A stretch of DNA of 64,000 nucleotides. It comes from Bosea sp. RAC05. GTDB lineage: Bacteria > Pseudomonadota > Alphaproteobacteria > Rhizobiales > Beijerinckiaceae. Position 1 is the first letter of the stretch; each line of letters begins with the position of its first letter. The stretch spans positions 3,582,001 through 3,646,000 of the forward strand of contig NZ_CP016464.1 of assembly GCF_001713455.1 (NCBI RefSeq). The letters run 5' to 3'. Under the pieces are notes generated by a model. It did not search any database. It saw only the letters and a list, made by a program, of their open reading frames with translations, and was not told the origin of the DNA. The translations under genes were made by a program, and so were the position numbers. Of this stretch, positions 24,885 through 32,390 are shown in pieces.

Positions 24885-24903
24885 GAAATCACGCAGCCGT
24901 GAT
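24885..24903 (-). terminator. Possible terminator after puuD
   Basis: ATCACG-4-CGTGAT (24888-24903), followed on the reverse strand by a T-rich stretch TTTCATT. It is a short stem, so moderate at best. It lies about 65 bases after the puuD stop. Confidence 0.4.
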
Positions 24904-24968
24904 CACGATCTTCCGCAGCGTAAGGGATTTGTGACCGGGGTTGGCGACGTGGGCCGGCTCGGTGCGAA

Positions 24969-26204
24969 TCAGCGCCCCTGCGCCAGCCATTGCGCCAGCA
25001 CGCGCCGCTCGTCGGCCGTCATCCCCGAGAGGTTGTTGGGCGGCATCGCATGGGTCATCACGGCCTGGACGCGGATCGCGCGGGCATGGGCCGCGATCGT
25101 CTCCGGCTCGTGCAGCAGGACGCCCTTGGGCGGAATCTGGATGCCGGGCCAGGTCGGCTCGGGCGCATGGCACATCGCGCAGCGCCCGGTGACGATGTTG
25201 GCGACGGCCTCGGGCGGTGGCTGCAGGCCGGCGAGCATGACCGGCTTGGCCGCCGGCAGTGGCGTGAGGCCCAGCCGCTCGCGCCCGCCCGGCGAGGACG
25301 CCATCGCCACCCAGAAGGCGAGCCAGAGCGCCACCAGCGCGACCACCCAGGTCCACCACGGCGATTTCGCATGGTCGGCATGGCGGATGTTGAAGAAATG
25401 CCGGATCAGCGCGCCCGCCACGATGATGAGCGCCACCAGCACCGGGATCACCGCCGAATTGGCATAGGTGACCGGATAGTGGTTCGACAGCATCAGGAAC
25501 AGCACCGGCAGGGTGATGTAGTTGTTGTGCAGCGAGCGCTGCTTGGCCGCCTTGCCGTATTTCGGGTCCGGCTTCTCGCCGGCGGTCAGCGCCGCGATGA
25601 CCTTCCGCTGGCCGGGCATGATGTTGAAGAAGACATTGGCGGTCATGATCGTCGCCATCAGCGCGCCGGTATGGATCAGCGCGCCGCGCCCGGAGAAGAC
25701 CGAGGCAAACGCCCAGCTCGCCGCGACCACATAGGAAAAACCGAGCACGCCGAGCACGACGTCGTTGCGCCCGAGCGGCGAGCGGCAGAGCCAGTCGTAG
25801 AACAGCCAGCCGAAGACCAGCGCCGCGATGCCGAGGGCGCCGGCGGCGAGCGGCGAGAGCTGCATCACCGCCGGGTCGATCAGGTAGAGCTCGGACTGCG
25901 CGTAATAGACCCAGACCAGCAGGAAGAAGCCCGAGATCCAGGTCCAGTAGGCCTGCCATTTGTGCCAGGTCAGCTCGGCCGGCATTACGGCGGGCGCGAC
26001 CAGGTATTTGCGCATCTCGTAGAAGCCGCCGCCATGCACCTGCCACGCCCGCCCGCCCTCGCCCGGCGGGATGTCGGCCGCGGGACGCAAGGACGCGTCG
26101 AGATGGATGAAGAAGAAGGACGAGCCGATCCAGGCGATCGCCGTGATCACATGCAGCCAGCGCAGCAGCATGCCGCCCCATTCCATCAGATAGGCGTCGA
26201 GCAT
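24969..26204 (-). CDS. puuD: Membrane urate hydroxylase PuuD with C-terminal cytochrome c domain
   Basis: A 411-residue protein that oxidises urate to 5-hydroxyisourate at the inner membrane. The N-terminal 310 residues form eight or nine membrane segments (WLHVITAIAWIGSSFFFIHLD, MATIMTANVFFNIMPGQRKVI, SLHNNYITLPVLFLMLSNHYP). A class I cytochrome c domain follows with heme site CAMCH at residues 342-346 and a candidate axial methionine in MTHAMPPNN. Unlike soluble uricase, this type passes electrons to the respiratory chain and not directly to O2. It is divergent from uraH, whose product acts next, with about 130 bases for shared control. Confidence 0.93.
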   Translation of the reverse strand: MLDAYLMEWGGMLLRWLHVITAIAWIGSSFFFIHLDASLRPAADIPPGEGGRAWQVHGGGFYEMRKYLVAPAVMPAELTWHKWQAYWTWISGFFLLVWVYYAQSELYLIDPAVMQLSPLAAGALGIAALVFGWLFYDWLCRSPLGRNDVVLGVLGFSYVVAASWAFASVFSGRGALIHTGALMATIMTANVFFNIMPGQRKVIAALTAGEKPDPKYGKAAKQRSLHNNYITLPVLFLMLSNHYPVTYANSAVIPVLVALIIVAGALIRHFFNIRHADHAKSPWWTWVVALVALWLAFWVAMASSPGGRERLGLTPLPAAKPVMLAGLQPPPEAVANIVTGRCAMCHAPEPTWPGIQIPPKGVLLHEPETIAAHARAIRVQAVMTHAMPPNNLSGMTADERRVLAQWLAQGR

Positions 26205-26333
26205 CGCCGCGGTGGTCTCCTCATCTGGCGCGCAGGACGATGGACTTCGCCCGCGCCGAAGTTACGTTTGGCGCAAGGCAGCATGCAAGCGCGGCGCCGC
26301 ACGAGCGGCGAAGGCGCAGCAGGAAGGACGGGC

Positions 26334-26687
26334 ATGGCGGGACTGACCACACATATCCTCGACACCCATGGCGGCGTCCCGGCCGCGGGCGTGGCGATCA
26401 CCCTGCGCCGGATCACCGACGGCCGGGCCGAAACGCTGGCGACCACCGTGACCAATGCCGACGGCCGCACCGACGCGCCGCTGCTGACGCCCGAGGCGAC
26501 GCAGCCCGGGCTGTACGAGATCGACTTCGCGATTGGCCCTTATTTCCGCGGCCGCGGCGTCGCCCTGCCCGAGCCCGCCTTCCTCGAGACCGTCACGGTG
26601 CGCTTCGGCATCGCCGACACCAGCCGGCACTGGCATGTGCCGCTCAACTGCTCGCCCTATGGCTACACGACCTATCGCGGGAGCTGA
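26334..26687 (+). CDS. uraH: Hydroxyisourate hydrolase
   Basis: A 117-residue transthyretin-like enzyme that hydrolyses 5-hydroxyisourate to OHCU. N-terminal LTTHILDTHGGVPAAGVAITL holds the active-site histidine, and the protein ends in the family signature YRGS (SPYGYTTYRGS). I start at ATG 26334 with AGGA upstream; the open frame reaches back to 24990 only as antisense of puuD. The next step is encoded 156 bases downstream as a uraD fusion. Confidence 0.93.
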   Translation: MAGLTTHILDTHGGVPAAGVAITLRRITDGRAETLATTVTNADGRTDAPLLTPEATQPGLYEIDFAIGPYFRGRGVALPEPAFLETVTVRFGIADTSRHWHVPLNCSPYGYTTYRGS

Positions 26688-26694
26688 GCCCCGT

Positions 26695-26774
26695 CGTCAT
26701 TGCGAGCGCAGCGAAGCAATCCAGAACTGCAGCCTGGGTGGCCCCTGGATGGCTTCGCTCCGCTCGCCATGACG
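26695..26774. repeat. Palindromic repeat of the CATTGCGAG...GAAGCAATCC family, copy 1
   Basis: Left arm CGTCATTGCGAGCGCAGCGA and right arm ending CGCTCGCCATGACG are imperfect inverted copies flanking a variable middle. Copies 2 and 3 lie at 29143 and 46171. It separates uraH from the puuE-uraD fusion. Confidence 0.8.
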
Positions 26775-26843
26775 GTACGCGACTTGCTTATCCACCAACA
26801 GCTTACGACCCCGACCTGAATCACTTTGCGAGCGCCGTCCGCC

Positions 26844-28262
26844 ATGACCGACCCTGCCTATCCGCGCGATCTCGAAGGCTATGGCCGCACCCCGCCGCAT
26901 CCGCGCTGGCCGGGCAAGGCCCGCATCGCCGTGCAGTTCGTGATCAATTACGAGGAGGGCGGCGAGAACAACATCCTGCACGGGGACGCGGCCTCCGAGG
27001 CCTTCCTCTCCGAGATCGTCGGCGCCGCGCCCTGGCCCGGCCAGCGCCACATGAACATGGAGTCGATCTACGAATACGGCTCGCGCGCCGGCTACTGGCG
27101 GCTCTGGCGGATGTTCACCGAGAGGAACATGCCGGTCACCGTCTTTGCCATCGCCAGCGCGCTCAAACGCTATCCGGAGATCGCGTCCTCGATGCAGGAG
27201 GCAGGCTGGGAGATCGCCACCCATGGCCTGAAATGGATCGACTACCGCGATATGCCCGCCGAGAAGGAGCGCGCCGACATCCTCGAGGCCATCGCCATCC
27301 AGCGCGAGGTCACCGGCGAGCGCCCGCTCGGCTTCTATCAGGGCCGCTCCTCGGAGCGCACGACGCCGCTGATGATGGACGAAGGCGGCTTCCTCTACAC
27401 CGCCGACAGCTATGCCGATGAGCTGCCCTATTGGCTGAGCGGACCGAAGGGGCCGCAGCTCGCCGTGCCCTACACGCTCGACGCCAACGACATGCGCTTC
27501 GCCACGCCGCAGGGCTTCAACAGCGGCGACCAGTTCTTCGCCTATCTCAGGGACTCGTTCGACCTGCTCTATGCCGAGGGCGAGACCGCGCCGAAGATGA
27601 TGTCGATCGGCCTGCATTGCCGCCTCGTCGGCCGGCCGGGCCGGGCGGCTGCGCTGGCGCGCTTCCTCGATCATGTGCAAGGCCATGACGATGTCTGGGT
27701 CGCGACGCGGCTCGACATCGCCCGCCACTGGGTCCGCCACCACCCGCCGGCCGGCGGCTACCGCCCGTCCGCCGTGCCGAAGGCGCTCTTCGTCGAGGTC
27801 TTCGGGCGGATCTGGGAGAATGCGCCCTGGATCGCCGAGGCCACCTTCGACGCCGGGATCACGCCCGCCCATGACGATGCCGCAACCCTTCATGCGGCGA
27901 TGGCGACGGTGATGCGCGCCGCCCCGCGCGAGAAGCTTAAGGCGCTGCTGCTCGGCCACCCCGACCTCGCCGGCAAGCTCGCGGCGGCCGGCGAGATGAC
28001 GGAAGAATCGATCGGCGAGCAGGCCTCCGCCGGGCTCGACCGCCTCGCGCCCAGCGAGCGCGCCCGCTTCACGCAACTGAACGACTCCTACAAGGCGCGC
28101 TTCGGCATCCCCTTCATCATGGCGGTGGCCGGCGCCAGCAAGGATGCCATCCTGCAGGCCTTCGAGACGCGGCTGCAGAGCACGCCCGAGGTCGAGTTCG
28201 AGACCGCGCTGGGACAGGTCGAGCGGATCTCGCTGCTGCGGCTGAAGGAGATCATGCGCTGA
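26844..28262 (+). CDS. Fused allantoinase PuuE / OHCU decarboxylase UraD
   Basis: A 472-residue bifunctional enzyme. Residues 1-310 are PuuE, a polysaccharide-deacetylase-fold allantoinase (DLEGYGRTPPHPRWPG, QFVINYEEGGENNILHGD, WEIATHGLKWIDYRDM, GFYQGRSSERT). Residues 315-472 are UraD, with the catalytic histidine in LLLGHPDLAGK and the C-terminal QVERISLLRLKEIM. UraD turns OHCU into S-allantoin and PuuE opens the allantoin ring to allantoate, so consecutive steps share one chain. The start is ATG 26844, six codons into the longest frame. A strong terminator follows. Confidence 0.93.
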   Translation: MTDPAYPRDLEGYGRTPPHPRWPGKARIAVQFVINYEEGGENNILHGDAASEAFLSEIVGAAPWPGQRHMNMESIYEYGSRAGYWRLWRMFTERNMPVTVFAIASALKRYPEIASSMQEAGWEIATHGLKWIDYRDMPAEKERADILEAIAIQREVTGERPLGFYQGRSSERTTPLMMDEGGFLYTADSYADELPYWLSGPKGPQLAVPYTLDANDMRFATPQGFNSGDQFFAYLRDSFDLLYAEGETAPKMMSIGLHCRLVGRPGRAAALARFLDHVQGHDDVWVATRLDIARHWVRHHPPAGGYRPSAVPKALFVEVFGRIWENAPWIAEATFDAGITPAHDDAATLHAAMATVMRAAPREKLKALLLGHPDLAGKLAAAGEMTEESIGEQASAGLDRLAPSERARFTQLNDSYKARFGIPFIMAVAGASKDAILQAFETRLQSTPEVEFETALGQVERISLLRLKEIMR

Positions 28263-28264
28263 GA

Positions 28265-28303
28265 GCCGTCATGCTCGGGTCTTCGCCCGAGCATGACGGC
28301 TTT
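28265..28303 (+). terminator. Terminator between convergent genes
   Basis: Perfect 15-bp stem (28265-28279 with 28286-28300), loop TCTTCG, then TTT. It lies three bases after the puuE-uraD stop and ends just before the stop of the convergent SDR, so it may serve the plus strand mainly. Confidence 0.75.
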
Positions 28304-28305
28304 GA

Positions 28306-29067
28306 TCACAACCCGCTCACCAGATGCCCGCCATCGACGGCGACCACCGCCCCGGTCATGTGGCGCCCGGAATCCGAGCAGAGCAGCAGCAGCGGCCCGT
28401 CGAGATCGGCGGGGTCACCGATGCGGCGGCTCGGGATGCGCTTGGTCAGCGCCTCGCCGGCCTCGCTGTCGAAGAAATCGCGGTTGATGTCGGTGACGAT
28501 GTAGCCCGGCGCCAGCGCGTTGACCCGGATGCCATGGCGCGCCCATTCCAGCGCCAGCCCCTTGGTCATCTGGATCAGCCCGGCCTTGGAGACCGCATAG
28601 GGCACGACGCGGGTCATGACCCGCTCGCCCAGGATCGAGGCGATGTTGACGATCGCCCCGCCCTGCTTCGCTTCGATCATGACCTGCGCCGCCGCCTGCG
28701 CCGCGAAGAAGCAGCCCTTCAGGTTGACGTCGAGCTGCGCGTCCCACTGCGCCTCGGTGACGGAGATCGCGGCCTCCGTCGCGCCAATGCCGGCATTGTT
28801 CACGAGCACGTCGAGCCCGCCGAGCAGCCGCGCCGCCTCCGCTACGCCCGCCTGGATCGAGGGCACCGAGGCGACGTCGAGGATGAGCGGCATCACCTGG
28901 CCCGGCAGCGTGGCACAGGCCTGCGCCAGGTCCTCCAGCCGTTCGACCCGGCGCGCGGCGGCGACGACCTGCGCGCCCTGCCTGGCCAGACACCGCACAA
29001 AGTGCGCGCCGAGCCCCGACGAGGCGCCGGTCACCAGCACGCGCTTGCCCTTCAGATCCTCGCCCAT
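28306..29067 (-). CDS. Classical SDR family oxidoreductase
   Basis: A 253-residue Rossmann enzyme with intact motifs: cofactor loop TGASSGLG at residues 13-20, NNAGIG near 93, the Ser of IASILGERV near 145, and the active-site YAVSK near 160. AARRVER after the second strand suggests NADP(H) preference. It reduces or oxidises an unknown carbonyl or alcohol, possibly a 3-oxoacyl compound or sugar. The start is ATG 29067; the longer frame to 29148 runs into a palindromic repeat. It is convergent with puuE-uraD. Confidence 0.88.
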   Translation of the reverse strand: MGEDLKGKRVLVTGASSGLGAHFVRCLARQGAQVVAAARRVERLEDLAQACATLPGQVMPLILDVASVPSIQAGVAEAARLLGGLDVLVNNAGIGATEAAISVTEAQWDAQLDVNLKGCFFAAQAAAQVMIEAKQGGAIVNIASILGERVMTRVVPYAVSKAGLIQMTKGLALEWARHGIRVNALAPGYIVTDINRDFFDSEAGEALTKRIPSRRIGDPADLDGPLLLLCSDSGRHMTGAVVAVDGGHLVSGL

Positions 29068-29142
29068 GCCGATCCTCGTTTGATTGTCAGGAAGGGACAC
29101 TGCGGCGGGCGGCGGGTCAATCGCAGTCCCTCGACCCGTTGT

Positions 29143-29229
29143 CGTCATTGCGAGGAGCGCAGCGACGAAGCAATCCAGGGGGACGTAGAGCGAGACCTAC
29201 CGGATCGCTTCGCTGCGCTCGCGATGACG
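29143..29229. repeat. Palindromic repeat of the CATTGCGAG...GAAGCAATCC family, copy 2
   Basis: The left arm, starting CGTCATTGCGAGGAGCGCAG at 29143 and continuing through AGCAATCCAG, is identical over about 35 bases to the copy at 46171. The right arm is CTTCGCTGCGCTCGCGATGACG. It sits upstream of the SDR. Confidence 0.82.
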
Positions 29230-29256
29230 CCCAACCGCCTGGTGACGCCCGTGCCC

Positions 29257-30726
29257 CTATGCCGCCAGCATCTCCGGCACCAGCAGCCCGACGCGCTCCA
29301 GATCGGCGCGGAAGCGGGCCGTCTCGCGTTCGCGCGCGTCTTCGTCGGGGAGGCGCAGCAGATAGGAGGGATGGACCGTCGCCAGCAGCGCCGTGCCGTC
29401 CTCCAGCGCGAGATCGCGCTCCCGCATCGAGGCCAGCGATCCTGTGTAGCCGGTCAGGGCGTGCAGCGCGGTGGCACCCAGCGCCACCACCAGCTTCGGC
29501 CGCACGAACTCCCGCTCCAGCCCGAGCCAGAAGCGACAGGCCGCGATCTCGCCGGCATGGGGCCGCTCATGGATACGCCGTTTGCAGCGCACCGTGAATT
29601 TGAAATGCTTGACCGCATTGGTGACATAGGCACGGCTGCGGTCGAGCCCGGCCTCGCCCATCACCCGGTCGAAGACCTGCCCCGCGGGGCCGACGAAGGG
29701 CCGACCAGCCAGATCCTCCTGATCGCCCGGCTGCTCGCCGACGAACATCACCGGCGCCGCCAGCGGCCCCTCGCCGAACACCGTCTGCGTCGCCTGCTGG
29801 CACAGCCCGCAGCGCGAACAATCCTTCGCCACCGCCCGCGCCTGCTCCCAGGAGGTGGGCGCGTCGGTCGAGCCGGGCTCGGCATCCCGCAGGCGTTGCA
29901 TCTGCCGCAGATGCCGCTCCGGCGGCAGGGTCGGCGCCTTCGCCACCATCTCCTGCGCCCTCTTGCCGGCCGCGGCGATCAGCGGCGCGATCAGTTCGGC
30001 TTCCGGGAGGTTGCGCCAGTACTTCTCTGGCATCTCCGCCTTCATGGCTTTGATCTTCAGCCGCGCCGGATTGAAGATGTTGGCGTAGTAGGTCCGCCAG
30101 TAGCCCTCCATCGCGTCGTCGTCGGGCGCGTCAGCGCGCGAGGCGCCCTCCCCCAGATGCAGCGTCGTCCCGTCCCAGTGGAGCGAGCGCAGCGGCGTCA
30201 GGATCGACCAGCGCATCGCCGCGAAACGCTCGACGAAGAAGCGCGAGACGCGCTCGACGATGTGATGCTCGGGCTCGAACCAGGCGACGAAGGCCTCCCC
30301 GCCATCGGGACCGACGACCTCGCGGAAGCGGACGAAGGCGGTCATCTTGTGCAGGTCGCGCCGCACCGCCTTCGCCATCGCCCGGGCGCGATGGACCTCG
30401 TCGTCGGTGATCACATGAAGCAGCATCGGCTCGCGCTGGAGCCGCAGCAGCAGGCGGTAGAGCAGGTCGAAGCGGCCGCCATCGCGATGGCAGACGACCG
30501 CCTGCGCCAGTTCGACGAACTCCCGCGGCACCCGAAGCTCGGCCCCGCTGGCCGGGACCGGCGGCGGCTCGGCCAACCCGGCGAAGAGCCCGGACGCTTC
30601 CGTCCCGATGTGCCAGTCGATCCGGCCCGGCGCCACCTCCGCCAGGGCGAGTGCGCGCGCGTGGCGCCGCCAGCCGTCGAAATCGGCCGGGTGGTCGAGA
30701 CGCGCCAGGATGCCAGGCTGCGCCAT
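29257..30726 (-). CDS. udgX: UdgX-type uracil-DNA binding protein with N-terminal DUF4130
   Basis: A 489-residue fusion. The N-terminal half is DUF4130 (about residues 80-235: FDLLYRLLLRLQREPMLLH, RRDLHKMTAFVRFREV, WSILTPLRSLHWDG). The C-terminal half is a family 4-like uracil-DNA glycosylase with Fe-S cysteines (CSRCGLC), GEQPGDQEDLAGRPFVGPAG and the UdgX-specific loop KRRIHERPHAGE. The histidine of that loop forms a covalent bond to DNA at uracil sites in characterised UdgX. ATG 30726 has GAGG upstream, and its gene lies eight bases after the radical-SAM gene; an in-frame GTG at 30738 overlaps that stop as GTGA. Confidence 0.92.
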   Translation of the reverse strand: MAQPGILARLDHPADFDGWRRHARALALAEVAPGRIDWHIGTEASGLFAGLAEPPPVPASGAELRVPREFVELAQAVVCHRDGGRFDLLYRLLLRLQREPMLLHVITDDEVHRARAMAKAVRRDLHKMTAFVRFREVVGPDGGEAFVAWFEPEHHIVERVSRFFVERFAAMRWSILTPLRSLHWDGTTLHLGEGASRADAPDDDAMEGYWRTYYANIFNPARLKIKAMKAEMPEKYWRNLPEAELIAPLIAAAGKRAQEMVAKAPTLPPERHLRQMQRLRDAEPGSTDAPTSWEQARAVAKDCSRCGLCQQATQTVFGEGPLAAPVMFVGEQPGDQEDLAGRPFVGPAGQVFDRVMGEAGLDRSRAYVTNAVKHFKFTVRCKRRIHERPHAGEIAACRFWLGLEREFVRPKLVVALGATALHALTGYTGSLASMRERDLALEDGTALLATVHPSYLLRLPDEDARERETARFRADLERVGLLVPEMLAA

Positions 30727-30734
30727 GGCGGCCC

Positions 30735-31967
30735 TCACAGCAGCGCGAGCTGCTGCGGCTTGGGCGCCAGATGCTGCTTCAGCCGCTCGCTGTCGAGAAC
30801 CGCGCCCGGTCGCCAGCCTTCGGCGACGATGAAATGGCGCAGGGTCGTCATCGAGCGCGCGATCTTGCCGACATCCTCCAGCCTCAAGCGGCGAAAGCGG
30901 CGCGTCTCCAGGATGCGCGCCACGCTCTTGGTGCCGAGCCCCGGCACGCGCAGCAGCGTCTCGCGGTCGGCGCGGTTGACGTCGACCGGAAACCGCGCGC
31001 GATGCCGCAGCGCCCAGGCGAGCTTGGGATCGATGGCGAGGTCGAGCATGCCGCCGGCGCCGTCGTCGAGGATCTCGCCGACCTCGAAGCCGTAGAACCG
31101 CGTCAGCCAGTCGGCCTGGTAGAGCCGGTGCTCGCGCATCAGCGGCGGTTCCGAGAGCGGCAGCTGCGAACTGGAATCCGGGATCGGACTGAAGGCGGAG
31201 TAATAGACCCGCTTCAGGCCGAAGGAGCCGTAGAGCTGCGCGCTGCGCTGCAGGATCGTCGCATCGCTCGTCCCGTCGGCGCCGACGATCATCTGCGTGC
31301 TCTGCCCCGCCGGCGAGAACACCGGCGCGCGCCGCGTCTTCGCCCGTTCGGCCTTGCTCTCCTCGATCCGGAGCTTCAGACCCCCCATGGCGGCGCTGAT
31401 CTCGCGCGGCCGCTTCTCCGGGGCGAAGCGCTCCAGCGAGACCTCGGTCGGCAGTTCGACATTGATCGAGACGCGGTCGGCATGGAGCCCGGCCTGCGCC
31501 ACGAGGTCTGCGTTGGCGCTGGGAATGAGCTTGAGGTGGATATAGCCGCGAAAGCCGTGGATCTCGCGCAGCGTCTGCGCCACCCGCACCAGCTCCGCCA
31601 TCGTGTAGTCCGGCGAGCGGATGATGCCCGAGGAGAGGAAAAGCCCCTCGATGTAGTTGCGCTTGTAGAAGCTCAACGTGAGGTCGACGACCTCCTCCAC
31701 CGTGAAGCGGGCCCGCTTCACATTGCTCGACGAGCGATTGATGCAGAAGATGCAGTCATAGCTGCAGTAATTGGTCAGCAGGATCTTGAGCAGCGAGATG
31801 CAGCGGCCATCGGGCGCATAGGAGTGGCAGATGCCCGACCCCGTGGTCGAGCCGAGGCCGCCCTTCAGCGAGTTGCGCCTGGTCGTGCTGCTGGAGGCGC
31901 AGGAGGCGTCGTATTTCGCCGCATCGCTCAGGATCTCGAGCTTCTCCATCACCGTCAGCTGTGCCAC
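30735..31967 (-). CDS. Radical-SAM protein of the DNA modification/repair family paired with UdgX
   Basis: A 410-residue protein of the family named putative DNA modification/repair radical SAM protein (TIGR03916), which is reported as always paired with the UDG-like domain found next door. The 4Fe-4S motif is TNYCSYDCIFC near residue 67 (Cx3Cx2C). The C-terminus carries a helix-hairpin-helix DNA-binding motif (DVNRADRETLLRVPGLGTKSVARILE). Its reaction is unknown. I start at GTG 31967 because GAGG lies upstream at good spacing; ATG 31949 lacks a ribosome site. The much longer open frame upstream is only antisense of glgP and glgX. Confidence 0.9.
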   Translation of the reverse strand: MAQLTVMEKLEILSDAAKYDASCASSSTTRRNSLKGGLGSTTGSGICHSYAPDGRCISLLKILLTNYCSYDCIFCINRSSSNVKRARFTVEEVVDLTLSFYKRNYIEGLFLSSGIIRSPDYTMAELVRVAQTLREIHGFRGYIHLKLIPSANADLVAQAGLHADRVSINVELPTEVSLERFAPEKRPREISAAMGGLKLRIEESKAERAKTRRAPVFSPAGQSTQMIVGADGTSDATILQRSAQLYGSFGLKRVYYSAFSPIPDSSSQLPLSEPPLMREHRLYQADWLTRFYGFEVGEILDDGAGGMLDLAIDPKLAWALRHRARFPVDVNRADRETLLRVPGLGTKSVARILETRRFRRLRLEDVGKIARSMTTLRHFIVAEGWRPGAVLDSERLKQHLAPKPQQLALL

Positions 31968-32113
31968 GTTGCGCCTCTTTGTTCCCTCTTCGTTCTCGAT
32001 AACGCGGGGCGCGCGGCGGCGCCAGAGACCGATCGTCGCGGCCCGCCTCGCCAGGGCGTGCGGTGGAACCTGACCTCGCGGCCGGCGTTGGGTGGGTGAC
32101 ATGGGAGGGATCG

Positions 32114-32293
32114 ATGTTTCGCATTCTGCTGCTCGTCGCCGTGATCCTGATTGGGTACGACGCCATCGCCCATCAGGGCCTCTACACCCGCAACGCCTGG
32201 GCCAGCGTCGTCGGCCTAACCGAATCGGCGGTGACGAGCGCCAAGCAACTGGGACAGGACACCCGGGGGGAACCCGCACCGATCCGCCCGTGA
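32114..32293 (+). CDS. Small single-pass membrane protein
   Basis: A 59-residue protein with one hydrophobic segment at residues 2-18 (FRILLLVAVILIGYDAI) and a short polar tail. GGGAGGGA just upstream of ATG 32114 supports translation. It is divergent from the radical-SAM gene and about 100 bases ahead of glgP. I recognise no family; it could be a small exported peptide or membrane accessory. Confidence 0.55.
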   Translation: MFRILLLVAVILIGYDAIAHQGLYTRNAWASVVGLTESAVTSAKQLGQDTRGEPAPIRP

Positions 32294-32390
32294 GGGCGAA
32301 CGCGTCATGATGCGCTGCAACAGTTTCGTCTGGACTTGAGGGTGGCTTGCTCCGAAAGTCGGCCCAGTCCAACAGCCGGGATATCAGCGC

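Noticed and set aside
28324..31095. A 923-residue forward open frame
   Set aside because: It runs antisense through the SDR, UdgX and radical-SAM genes, all of which have strong motifs.
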